Part shown: positions 30,676 to 36,960 of the stretch, piece by piece | How the letters are laid out: each line of letters starts with the position of its first letter | Numbering within the stretch: position 1 is the stretch's first letter | Assembly: GCF_026420845.1 (NCBI RefSeq) | Contig: NZ_JAOWCB010000045.1 | Coordinates: forward strand, 1-36,960 | DNA length: 36,960 nt | Direction of reading: 5' to 3' | From: Streptomyces sp. PR69 | GTDB taxonomy: Bacteria > Actinomycetota > Actinomycetes > Streptomycetales > Streptomycetaceae | Made by a program: the position numbers and the translations under genes | The notes under the pieces: model-generated | Seen by the model: only the letters and a program-made list of their open reading frames with translations | Told to the model about the DNA's origin: nothing | Databases searched by the model: none

Positions 30676-31628
30676 GACTGCTCCCGTCCGGTACGGGCCG
30701 CCCGTGCATTGGCCCGGGCCTCCCGCACGATGGCCTTGAAGAACTGGGGGTAGCTGGCCGAGGTGTGCTTGGCGTGCGCCAGCGCGAGCTCGTGGCGGCC
30801 GCGCAGCTGGTTGATCGGCACGACCATGGCGGCGTGGTGCTCGATGTGCAGGTTGTTGCCGTTGGTGTACCAGGTGCTGAACCAACTACCGGTGATCGAA
30901 CGGGTGTTGCGCAGCACATCGGTGGAGAAGTTGTCGCAGAGGATGTGCTCGGGCAGTTCGACGACGAAGTGCAGCGGCACCGCGACGAGCAGCGGGAGCA
31001 GCCAGACCCACAGGACGATCTCGCCGTATCCGAAGGCGGTCAGCGCCACGGCTCCGAGTATCGGCAGGGTGAACATCCGGTACTCGGCGACGACTTCACG
31101 CTCACGGTCTCTGGATATCTGGCCCATGTCGTAGGACCAGGCACCGGCCCAGCAGCGGCCGATGTCGGCGACCGCGGCGGCCAGTCGGCCGAAGGCCAGC
31201 GCTTCCCGGACGAGCGCCGACCAGGTGACCGGCTGCCGCGAGTCGAACCCGAAGAACTCCGAGTCCTGGTCCGTGCCCAGGTAGCGGTGGTGCTGCAGGT
31301 GGCGCACCCGGTAGTGGCTGTAGGACACCAGCATGGGCAGGCCCAGCGGGACGCCGGCCAGCCGGTGCAGACGCGCCTTGCGGAAGGCCGAATGGTGCAG
31401 GCACTGGTGCTGGAGCTCCAGCCAGTGGGTGTACATGGCGCCGAGCAGCGCCACGCCGAGCAGCCGGACCGGCCAGGCCTCGACGAAGAGGGCGAGCGCC
31501 ACGCCTGCGGCCCACAGACCGTACGCGAGGAAGAGTTTGGCGATGAAGACGCGTTCGTCGGCGGCGGTGACCTTGGCCCGCCGGAACAGGTCCTGCGGCG
31601 ACGCAGTACTCGCGTCGGGCGTCGTCAT
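30672..31628 (-). CDS. Membrane fatty-acid-desaturase-type diiron enzyme
   Basis: The 318-residue protein has the three histidine clusters of membrane diiron desaturases: H74-x3-H78-H79, H110-x2-H113-H114 and H261-x2-H264-H265. Hydrophobic segments lie near residues 28-50, 55-70, 90-104 and 185-225. The family inserts double or triple bonds or hydroxylates acyl chains using O2. It sits directly downstream of a lone carrier protein, an arrangement like the JamB/JamC acetylenase-ACP pair, so an acyl- or aminoacyl-carrier substrate is plausible. ATG 31628 has GGGAAGG 10 nt upstream. The stop overlaps the next GTG. Desaturation of the fatty acyl starter and modification of a carrier-bound amino acid are both possible. 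Confidence 0.9.
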   Translation of the reverse strand: MTTPDASTASPQDLFRRAKVTAADERVFIAKLFLAYGLWAAGVALALFVEAWPVRLLGVALLGAMYTHWLELQHQCLHHSAFRKARLHRLAGVPLGLPMLVSYSHYRVRHLQHHRYLGTDQDSEFFGFDSRQPVTWSALVREALAFGRLAAAVADIGRCWAGAWSYDMGQISRDREREVVAEYRMFTLPILGAVALTAFGYGEIVLWVWLLPLLVAVPLHFVVELPEHILCDNFSTDVLRNTRSITGSWFSTWYTNGNNLHIEHHAAMVVPINQLRGRHELALAHAKHTSASYPQFFKAIVREARANARAARTGREQS

Positions 31629-31905
31629 GGACGAGAAACCTTCCCTGCATCAGCCTCCCGGGAGAGCGCCACGGCAGCCTGGCGGCACGGGGCCGGGCAG
31701 GCTTCGGCGTCGACTCGGCAAGGCACGGAGATCGAAGGCGTGCGGCATCCGGGCCCGGGCAGGGCGGGACGCACACGCAGACATGGACACGCCGACGGCG
31801 GCGTCGGGGGGCCGCGGGCGCAGAACGGGCCGGACTACCGGCCGGCACGTGGTGATCAGCAAGAAAGCACGGTGAACAAGGCTCCCGGACGCACCGGGAG
31901 AGGCG
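31629..31905 (-). other. 277-nt structured gap between PCP and desaturase genes
   Basis: This is the only sizeable gap inside the operon. Besides the hairpin at 31882-31900 it holds an inverted repeat CCGACG/CGTCGG (31792-31807) and the palindrome CTCCCGGGAG (31655-31664). I see no convincing gene. The structures suggest attenuation or mRNA processing. Confidence 0.4.
31882..31900 (-). terminator. Hairpin after the lone PCP gene (possible attenuator/terminator)
   Basis: A perfect 7-bp inverted repeat (CTCCCGG / CCGGGAG, 5-nt loop) starts 5 nt after the PCP stop and is followed by CCTTGTT. It could make part of the transcripts end here, giving more carrier than synthetase, or protect the 3' end of a processed transcript. 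Confidence 0.45.
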
Positions 31906-32226
31906 TCACCGCGGGAAGTTCGCGACGAGGCAGGCCGCCTGGGCGGCGGCGGTGGGCTGCTCGAACAGCTCGTTGAGCAGCAGGCCCTCCAACTCCAGGG
32001 CCGTGTCCTGGTCGATGCCATGGGCGGCGAGCAGTCGCCCGATAGCCTGGAGTGCGAGCAGAGAGTAACCGCCGAGGGCGAAGAAATCGGACGTCTCGGG
32101 GTCGATCGTGTCCGGCGCCACTTCGAGCACGTCGGACCAGATGTCTATGACGGCAAGAGTTACCGTCGGCAACTCCACAGCCTCCCCGGCAGGGGTGGCG
32201 AGGGTGCTGCTTTCGTCCTGAATCAC
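31906..32226 (-). CDS. Stand-alone peptidyl/acyl carrier protein
   Basis: This is a small carrier protein (106 residues from the chosen start) with the phosphopantetheine site in FFALGGYSLLAL; the Ser follows GGY rather than the usual GGH. The helix pattern around IWSDVLEVAP and the downstream ALQAIGRLL fits a PCP-like four-helix bundle. GTG 32226 is chosen because GGGGGG ends 7-8 nt before it. ATG 32241 (111 residues) is an alternative but has a weak RBS. It is the first gene of the 32-kb operon and is followed by a hairpin and then the desaturase. It probably holds the desaturase substrate or a residue for the stand-alone C proteins. Confidence 0.85.
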   Translation of the reverse strand: MIQDESSTLATPAGEAVELPTVTLAVIDIWSDVLEVAPDTIDPETSDFFALGGYSLLALQAIGRLLAAHGIDQDTALELEGLLLNELFEQPTAAAQAACLVANFPR

Positions 32227-32233
32227 TTGTGGT

Positions 32234-32239
32234 CCCCCC
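32234..32239 (-). promoter_or_regulatory. Ribosome binding site deciding the lone PCP start
   Basis: GGGGGG on the minus strand lies 7 nt before GTG 32226 and overlaps the alternative ATG at 32241. It supports the GTG as the real start. Confidence 0.5.
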
Positions 32240-32265
32240 ATAGAGACTCGGTGAACTAGCGTCAA
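32237..32265 (-). promoter_or_regulatory. Possible promoter of the NRPS operon
   Basis: TTGACG (32265-32260) and TATGGG (32242-32237) are spaced by 17 nt on the minus strand. The -35 is good and the -10 is poor. Transcription would start only a few bases before GTG 32226, which would remove most of the RBS, so this is tentative. Confidence 0.25.
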
Positions 32266-32683
32266 CTTACTTTCGCCACGGGCATGTTGGGGGTCAGCCA
32301 AACCCGGCCAAGGGCGAGTTGAGATCTAATCCGTGGAGCAGGCGTTCGCATCCAAGCACGCCCTTGATCGTCTCCGCAAGGGATCGAATCCTTTGATCGG
32401 CGTTCCCCTGGCCTGCACCGATGTGACGGCTGGGCGACGGGGAGGGTCAACTTGCGTGCGTGATCGCCTGTGGTACGTTACGCCGCAGCGACGGGACCAA
32501 CCGGCCTTCAGGCCAGGCAACTTCTCCATCTTCCCGGGCGCGTCCCCTATCGGCGCCATGACGACCCCATGGCACTTGCGGACCGCCCCGTCACCTTTCC
32601 CGACCGGGGGCCGCCACAGGCGTTCGCTCCGGCAAATCACATTCGGCTGGCAACGTGATCCCCGTGCCTGCGCCGGGATCTGC

Positions 32684-32689
32684 AGGGGG
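32684..32689 (+). promoter_or_regulatory. Ribosome binding site of the racemase gene
   Basis: AGGGGG lies 7 nt before GTG 32697 and decides this start over GTG 32655. Confidence 0.5.
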
Positions 32690-32696
32690 CAGAAGC

Positions 32697-33470
32697 GTGA
32701 TACGAGTCGACCAGAAACCGGCCACCGGCACGACGGCCACCGCCTCCGCACGGACACTCGGAGTGCTCGGCGGCATGGGGCCGACGGCCACCGCCGAGTT
32801 CCTCCGGCTGCTCTCCCTCGCGGTCCCCGCGCGATCGGACCAGGAGCACCCGCGCATCGTGATGCTGTCGGAGCCTGGGATTCCGGAGCGCACCCGGGCC
32901 ATCCTCGCCGGTTCGGACGAGCCGCTGCTGCCGATCCGGGCCGGCCTGGAGCAACTCGCCGCCTGGGGAGCCGACCTGCTCGTGGTCCCGTGCAACACCG
33001 CGCACGCCTTCATCGACCGGCTCGAGGGCGGCCTGCTGCCCGTACCCGTCGTCCACATCGTCGACGCCACGCTGCGGGCCGCCATGCGCACCAGCCCGGC
33101 GGGCGGCTGGCTGGCCGCTACCACCGGAACCGTGCACAGCGGCATCTACCAGCGGCGGGCGGCCGAACTCGGCTACCGGCTGCTGGTCCCCGACGAGCCA
33201 CTGCAGGCCGAGATCCACCGCTCCGGCGTCCTGGTCAAGGCCAACCGCCTGGCCGAGGGCGGCGCCGTGCTGGCCTCCGCGGTGCGCGGACTGTGGCAGC
33301 GGCACGACCTCCCGGTCCTCACCGCCTGCACCGAGCTCCCCCTCGCCTACGAGGCCGCCGGGCTGCCCGAGGAGCGCTCGGTCTCCAGTCTCGTCGCGCT
33401 GGTGACGGCCTGCGTGGCCGAACTCCTCGCCCCGCGGACCGTCACCAGCCCTGCGGGGGAGAGGAGTTGA
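32697..33470 (+). CDS. Aspartate/glutamate racemase family protein
   Basis: The 257-residue protein has the family's LGVLGGMGP N-terminus, the first catalytic Cys in VPCNTAH (C99) and the second in TACTEL (C211). Such enzymes racemise Asp or Glu (or related amino acids) without a cofactor using the two Cys residues. Start GTG 32697 is preferred because AGGGGG lies 7 nt upstream; an earlier GTG at 32655 lacks a clear RBS. It is transcribed away from the NRPS operon and converges with the deacetylase gene 23 nt later. It may supply a D-acidic amino acid to the assembly line, which shows no epimerisation domain in this window. The role in the pathway is inferred from location. Confidence 0.88.
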   Translation: MIRVDQKPATGTTATASARTLGVLGGMGPTATAEFLRLLSLAVPARSDQEHPRIVMLSEPGIPERTRAILAGSDEPLLPIRAGLEQLAAWGADLLVVPCNTAHAFIDRLEGGLLPVPVVHIVDATLRAAMRTSPAGGWLAATTGTVHSGIYQRRAAELGYRLLVPDEPLQAEIHRSGVLVKANRLAEGGAVLASAVRGLWQRHDLPVLTACTELPLAYEAAGLPEERSVSSLVALVTACVAELLAPRTVTSPAGERS

Positions 33471-33493
33471 CCCACCCACGACTGCGGCAGCGC

Positions 33494-34363
33494 CTACGCC
33501 TGCCCGGCTGGCCCAGCGAGCACCAGCTCGGCCAGCTCGTCCGCACGGGCGAAGCGGACGTCACCCCGGGAGAGCGCGAACCGGATGAACTGCTCCAGGG
33601 CGTGCAGCCGCGACGGGCGTCCGGTGAGGAACGGGTGCACGGTCAGCATGCACAGCGAGCCGAAGCTGCGCATGGCCTCCAGCTCGGCGGTCCACAGGTC
33701 CACCACCTTGGACGGCGCCTCGATCAGCTGGCCGATGTTCGGCTCGGGCAGGAAGGCGTACTGCTCCCAGTCGTCCAGCAGCCACTGCACCGGCAGCTCC
33801 GCGATCGTCGCGCCGCCGCCGCTGCGCACCGCATAGGGGCGGTCGTCGTCCATCAGCGAGGAATCGTAACGCAGCTCGAATTCTCCCAGGAGATCGAGGG
33901 TGCGGCGGGTCATCTCCCAGTTCGGCGCCCGATACCCGGTGGGCTGCACACCGAAACGGGAAAAGGTCTTCAGGCTGCGCTCGATCTCCTCGCGCTGTTC
34001 CTCCTCGGAAAGGTGCACGGGGTGCCGGTGGGTAAATCCGTGCAGGGCGATCTCATGCCCCCTTTCCGCCACCGATTCCATCACCGAAGGCCACCGCTCG
34101 GCGGACACGCCGGGCACGAAGAAGGTCGCCGGCAGGTGGTAGCGGCTCAGCAGGTCCAGGATCCGCGGCACCCCCACCCGCGGACCGTATGCCTGGTGGG
34201 ACATGGTGGTGAGGTGGTCGATGTAGTGCTCTCCGCGGGCGAGCACGGGCGATTCGGCGTCCACGTCGACCCCGATGACCACCACGGCGGACGCGCCCTT
34301 CAGCCAGTCGCCGGCCGGGACCCGCTCCGGCCACCGGACCTTGGGAATCTGGATTTCATCCAT
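33494..34363 (-). CDS. Polysaccharide deacetylase / cyclic-imidase-like (NodB-fold) hydrolase
   Basis: The 289-residue protein has NodB-fold signatures: GVDVDAESP (D33, D35), PATFFVPG, the metal-binding HGFTHRHP, RAPNWE and LTVHPFL near the end. The pattern is that of the HpPgdA/PuuE/cyclic-imidase branch rather than secreted chitin deacetylases, and there is no signal peptide, so it acts in the cytoplasm. Members cleave amide or imide C-N bonds using a metal. Here it could deacylate an intermediate or open a cyclic imide or amidine. AAAGG lies 7 nt before a GTG (34366) and 10 nt before the adjacent ATG (34363); either start works. It is divergent from mbtH and convergent with the racemase gene. 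Confidence 0.85.
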   Translation of the reverse strand: MDEIQIPKVRWPERVPAGDWLKGASAVVVIGVDVDAESPVLARGEHYIDHLTTMSHQAYGPRVGVPRILDLLSRYHLPATFFVPGVSAERWPSVMESVAERGHEIALHGFTHRHPVHLSEEEQREEIERSLKTFSRFGVQPTGYRAPNWEMTRRTLDLLGEFELRYDSSLMDDDRPYAVRSGGGATIAELPVQWLLDDWEQYAFLPEPNIGQLIEAPSKVVDLWTAELEAMRSFGSLCMLTVHPFLTGRPSRLHALEQFIRFALSRGDVRFARADELAELVLAGPAGQA

Positions 34364-34462
34364 CACTGATTAACCTTTTCCAGGCGTTATTGAAGAAGCC
34401 GCTGGTGCGGCATTCCGGCGACACTCTAGCAATTTCACCAGAAAAACAAGAAGGGAATCCAA
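34364..34462. promoter_or_regulatory. Divergent promoter region between the deacetylase and mbtH-like genes
   Basis: About 97 bases, clearly more AT-rich than the flanks, separate two divergent starts. On the minus strand TAGAGT fits the actinobacterial TANNNT -10 pattern but lacks a good -35. AAGGGA at 34451-34456 is the RBS for the mbtH-like gene, 6 nt before its GTG. Confidence 0.4.
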
Positions 34463-34708
34463 GTGACAAGTTCGAGGAATGGTATCCCGGATCCGACCGA
34501 GAAGTACGGGGTCGTGGTGAACCACGAGGAGCAGTATTCGGTGTGGCCCGTGGACCGGGAGATACCGGCGGGCTGGCGGGACGCGGGGGTCCAGGGCGAC
34601 AAGGAGACCTGCCTCGCCCACGTCGAGGAGGTCTGGACGGACATGCGCCCGCTGAGCCTGCGCGCGCAGCTCGACGGTCCGGCCCCGGAAGCCGAGGCCC
34701 GGGCATGA
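34463..34708 (+). CDS. MbtH-like protein
   Basis: This is an 81-residue protein of the MbtH family: YGVVVNHEEQYSVWP, PAGW, CLAHVEEVWTDMRPLSL, with the three conserved tryptophans W28, W38 and W58. MbtH-like proteins bind the N-subdomain of A domains and are often needed for their solubility and activity, so it probably serves one or more of the A domains at 2072-5563, 17002-21534 and 24046-25935. GTG 34463 has AAGGGA 6 nt upstream. Its stop overlaps the next start (ATGA). It heads a plus-strand operon. It has a slightly extended C-terminal tail rich in Ala and Glu. Confidence 0.95.
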   Translation: MTSSRNGIPDPTEKYGVVVNHEEQYSVWPVDREIPAGWRDAGVQGDKETCLAHVEEVWTDMRPLSLRAQLDGPAPEAEARA

Positions 34709-36108
34709 CGCCGTCCCTGACCATCGGCGGCGCGGCGGTACCTGGCGCCTTCGAACTGCCCGTGGAGGACCCGGCCACCGGAGAGGCTTTTGCCCAGTCG
34801 CCCGCGTGCTCCCCCGAACAGCTCGACGCCGCCGTCACCGCGGCCGCGGCCGCCACCGCGGACTGGTCCCGGCTTCCGTTCGAAGACCGCCGCGCGGCGC
34901 TGCGCGCCTGCGGCGATGCCCTCGGCGCCCACCTGGAGGAGGTGGCCGCACTGCTCAGCCGGGAACAGGGCAAGCCGCTCGCCGCCGCCAGGGCCGAAGT
35001 ACGCCTGTCGGCCGACTGGTTCGGCCACACGGCAGCGCTGGAGCTGGCGGCCGAGGAACTGACCGCCGGGGACGACGCCCGTATCACGATGGAACGGGTC
35101 CCGCACGGGGTCGTGGCGGCGATCGCCCCGTCCAACTTCCCGATCATCCTGTCGGTCTGCAAGTTCGCCCCGGCGCTGCTCGCCGGCAACACGGTGGTCG
35201 TCAAGCCCTCGCCGGAGACCCCGCTGTCCACGCTGCGGGTGGGTGAGGTGCTGCGCGACTGCCTGCCGCCCGGCGTGCTCAACGTCGTGTCCGGCGACCA
35301 CACGCTCGGCCGGGCCCTCACCGAGCATCCCTCGGTGGACATGATCTCCTTCACCGGCTCGGTGGAGACCGGCCGGGCGATCGCCCGGCAGGCCGCCGAC
35401 CGATTGCTGCCCGTCGTCCTCGAACTGGGCGGCAACGATGCGGCGATCGTGCTCCCGGGCGCCGACGTCACCGCGCTCGCCCCCGCGCTGTTCCACGCCG
35501 CCCTCGCCAACACCGGCCAGTTCTGCGCCGCGGTCAAGCGGGTCTACGTCCCGCGGGACCGCGCCGAGGAGCTCGCCGGGGCGCTGGCCGCGCTGGCCGA
35601 GGCCGCCGTCCTCCGCCCCGGCAGCGACCCGGAGGCCGAGTTCGGCCCGCTCGTCAGCCGGAGCCAGCTGGAACGGGTCGCGAGCCTGGTCGAGGACGCC
35701 GTCGCCCGGGGCGCCCGGATCGTGACCGGCGGCGCCCCGCTGGAGGGCCCGGGCCACTTCTACGCCCCGACCGTGGTGACCGATCTGCCCGAGGGCTGCG
35801 AGCTGGAGGTGGAGGAGCAGTTCGGCCCGGTCATCCCGGTGATCGCCTACGACGATCCGGCCGAGGCCGTCCGTCGGGCCAATGCCACCCGCTACGGCCT
35901 CGGCGCCTCGCTCTGGGGTCCGCGGGAGGCGGCCGAGGAGCTCGCGCCGCTCCTCGACAGCGGCACCGTGTGGATCAACGCCCACGGGGACCTGCGGCCC
36001 GACGTCCCCTTCGGCGGGGTGCGGTCCTCCGGGCTGGGGGTCGAGTACGGCTACTGGGGGCTGCTCGAGTACACGCGGATCAAGGTCCGCAACAGCGCAC
36101 GGCGCTGA
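34705..36108 (+). CDS. NAD(P)-dependent aldehyde dehydrogenase
   Basis: The 467-residue protein has standard ALDH signatures: PSNFPI near 142, SFTGSVETG near 217, general base E240 in LELGGND, nucleophile C274 in NTGQFCAAVKR, the EEQFGPV block near 370 and PFGGVRSSG near 435. ALDHs oxidise aldehydes to acids with NAD(P)+. In this cluster it could oxidise a precursor aldehyde, or act on the aldehyde released by the terminal Re domain. Start ATG 34705 overlaps the mbtH-like stop (ATGA), so the two are coupled. Length is typical of the family. Confidence 0.93.
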   Translation: MTPSLTIGGAAVPGAFELPVEDPATGEAFAQSPACSPEQLDAAVTAAAAATADWSRLPFEDRRAALRACGDALGAHLEEVAALLSREQGKPLAAARAEVRLSADWFGHTAALELAAEELTAGDDARITMERVPHGVVAAIAPSNFPIILSVCKFAPALLAGNTVVVKPSPETPLSTLRVGEVLRDCLPPGVLNVVSGDHTLGRALTEHPSVDMISFTGSVETGRAIARQAADRLLPVVLELGGNDAAIVLPGADVTALAPALFHAALANTGQFCAAVKRVYVPRDRAEELAGALAALAEAAVLRPGSDPEAEFGPLVSRSQLERVASLVEDAVARGARIVTGGAPLEGPGHFYAPTVVTDLPEGCELEVEEQFGPVIPVIAYDDPAEAVRRANATRYGLGASLWGPREAAEELAPLLDSGTVWINAHGDLRPDVPFGGVRSSGLGVEYGYWGLLEYTRIKVRNSARR

Positions 36109-36128
36109 CCATGGGCGACAGGAGAGTG

Positions 36129-36960
36129 ATGAGAGCCAGGATCCGCCGTGCGGCGGGAGTGCTGGGCGCCGTCTGCACCGCCGGCGTGACCATGTTCGTG
36201 TTCGGCGCCGGCTTCGGCCCGGTGCCGGCCCTCGGCAAGGCCCTGATGCCCGGTGGCGGGGTGTGGCCGTCGGCCGAGGACGCACGTCTGCCCCGCGACG
36301 GACAGCTCGACGTCCCCGGGCTGGACCGACCGGTGGACGTGTCCTTCACGGCGGACGGCGTGGCCTCGGTCCGGGCGTCCTCCGACGAGGACCTGTTCAC
36401 CGCCCAGGGGTACCTCGCCGCCCGGTTCCGCCTCGTCCAGATGGACGTGCAGCGGCGCCTGGGCAAGGGCAGGCTGGCGGAGCTGAACGGCCCGTCCGGC
36501 ATCGACTCGGACGTCTTCGAGCTGTCCCTGGGCATCCACCGCACGGCGGAGGCCACCTGGGCGGCCACCCCCCGCGACGGCAAGGCCGCCAAGGCGCTCA
36601 CCGCCTACGCGGCCGGCGTCAACGCGCGGCTGGCCGAGCTTGAGCGCAACGGCCAGTGGCCGACCGTCTACGGGCTGACCGGCGTACGGCCGGAGCGGTG
36701 GACCCCGGTGGACAGCCTGGTCGTCCAGGGCGTGCTCACCCAGACGCTGAGCTTCGACACCCGTCCGCTGACCTACGCGCTGCTGAGCGGTTCGCTGGGT
36801 GCCGAGCGGACGTCGCAGTGGTTCCCGGTGCTGCCCGCCAACGAGCAGCATCCGTACGCCCCGGGCCCCTACCGGAACCTCGGGCTCGCTCCCCTGCACA
36901 GCCCCAACGCCAACGCCGCCACGGTCGCCGGCCGCCCCGGGGGCGCCGGCGACGGCGCCA
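36129..36960 (+). CDS. Penicillin-acylase-family protein (partial, runs off right edge)
   Basis: This is the N-terminal 277 residues of an Ntn-hydrolase of the penicillin amidase type. Residues 5-30 are hydrophobic and probably an export signal or membrane anchor. The mature part has the family pattern DGVASVRASSDEDLF, AQGYLAARFRLVQMD and GRLAELNG. The Ser nucleophile of the beta chain lies beyond the window. Family members cleave amide-linked acyl groups; PvdQ and the acylases of saframycin-type pathways remove a fatty acyl guide from a nonribosomal peptide outside the cytoplasm. Together with FAAL loading this suggests prodrug deacylation. ATG 36129 has AGGAG 4 nt upstream; ATG 36111 in the same frame is possible. 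It follows the ALDH gene by 20 nt. Confidence 0.9.
   Translation, partial: MRARIRRAAGVLGAVCTAGVTMFVFGAGFGPVPALGKALMPGGGVWPSAEDARLPRDGQLDVPGLDRPVDVSFTADGVASVRASSDEDLFTAQGYLAARFRLVQMDVQRRLGKGRLAELNGPSGIDSDVFELSLGIHRTAEATWAATPRDGKAAKALTAYAAGVNARLAELERNGQWPTVYGLTGVRPERWTPVDSLVVQGVLTQTLSFDTRPLTYALLSGSLGAERTSQWFPVLPANEQHPYAPGPYRNLGLAPLHSPNANAATVAGRPGGAGDGA

Larger units (their letters stand above)
32227..32696. promoter_or_regulatory. Divergent intergenic region between NRPS operon and racemase gene
   Basis: These 470 bases contain no gene I can support. They are less GC-rich than the flanks and should hold the promoters for both directions. Visible elements are GGATcgaATCC (32381-32391) flanked by direct TTGATCG copies (32364-32370 and 32393-32399), and a possible plus-strand promoter, TTGCGT (32452) and TACGTT (32474), spaced 16 nt. 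All are weak by-eye assignments. Confidence 0.4.

Noticed and set aside
31650..31784. Small minus-strand frame of 44 codons in the PCP-desaturase gap, considered as a LanB precursor peptide
   Set aside because: No ribosome binding site, Arg/Pro-rich composition with few Ser/Thr/Cys in a core-like region, and it overlaps palindromes.
32371..32399. tRNA T-arm-like string around GGATCGAATCC
   Set aside because: No matching acceptor, D or anticodon stems nearby and the T-loop does not fit; more likely a palindrome.
32333..32654. Open plus-strand frame across the divergent intergenic region
   Set aside because: No recognisable protein, composition changes along it, and it is out of frame with the well-supported racemase gene.

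Overview
The window is very GC-rich DNA from an actinomycete, most likely Streptomyces, Kitasatospora or a relative. The evidence is the extreme GC at third codon positions, frequent GTG starts, ATGA/GTGA stop-start overlaps, an MbtH-like protein, a TubC-type docking domain and the nonribosomal peptide synthetase (NRPS) families present. Almost all of it is the core of one NRPS biosynthetic gene cluster. I see no rRNA, tRNA, CRISPR array, transposase or regulator gene.

Positions 1-32,226 are read on the minus strand as one closely packed series of 15 genes, running from right to left. In order of transcription they are: a lone peptidyl carrier protein; a membrane diiron fatty-acid-desaturase-type enzyme; two stand-alone condensation proteins; an asparagine-synthetase-like amidotransferase; a stand-alone A-PCP; an unusual protein in which a PP-loop ATPase sits inside the remnant of an adenylation C-terminal subdomain and is followed by a degenerate condensation domain; a C-A-PCP-reductase terminal module; two halves of an ABC exporter; an acyl-activating ligase; a FAAL-ACP-C-PCP loading protein; a stand-alone LanB-like (tRNA-dependent) protein; a TubC-C-A-PCP module; and, cut by the left edge, a synthetase with a C domain lacking its catalytic His and an adenylation-like region lacking the ATP-binding loop.

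A gene-free divergent region (32,227-32,696) separates this operon from an Asp/Glu racemase-family gene on the plus strand. A convergent minus-strand polysaccharide-deacetylase/cyclic-imidase-like gene follows. A plus-strand operon then begins: mbtH-like, aldehyde dehydrogenase, and a penicillin-acylase-family gene that runs off the right edge.

The likely logic, part seen and part inferred, is as follows. FAAL starts the chain with a fatty acid. C-A-PCP modules and in-trans C, A and PCP parts extend it. The last module has an ornithine-like specificity code and releases the chain by reduction, probably as an aldehyde. The ABC pair exports the product, and the penicillin acylase may remove the acyl group as in prodrug maturation. 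What is unusual is the tailoring equipment: a LanB-type glutamyl/aminoacyl-tRNA-dependent enzyme, an Ntn-type glutamine amidotransferase and a carrier-line-embedded PP-loop ATPase (of the kind that activates amides or carboxylates for N or S transfer) in one NRPS operon. I cannot match this combination to a named pathway, and it is the best candidate here for an undescribed system.
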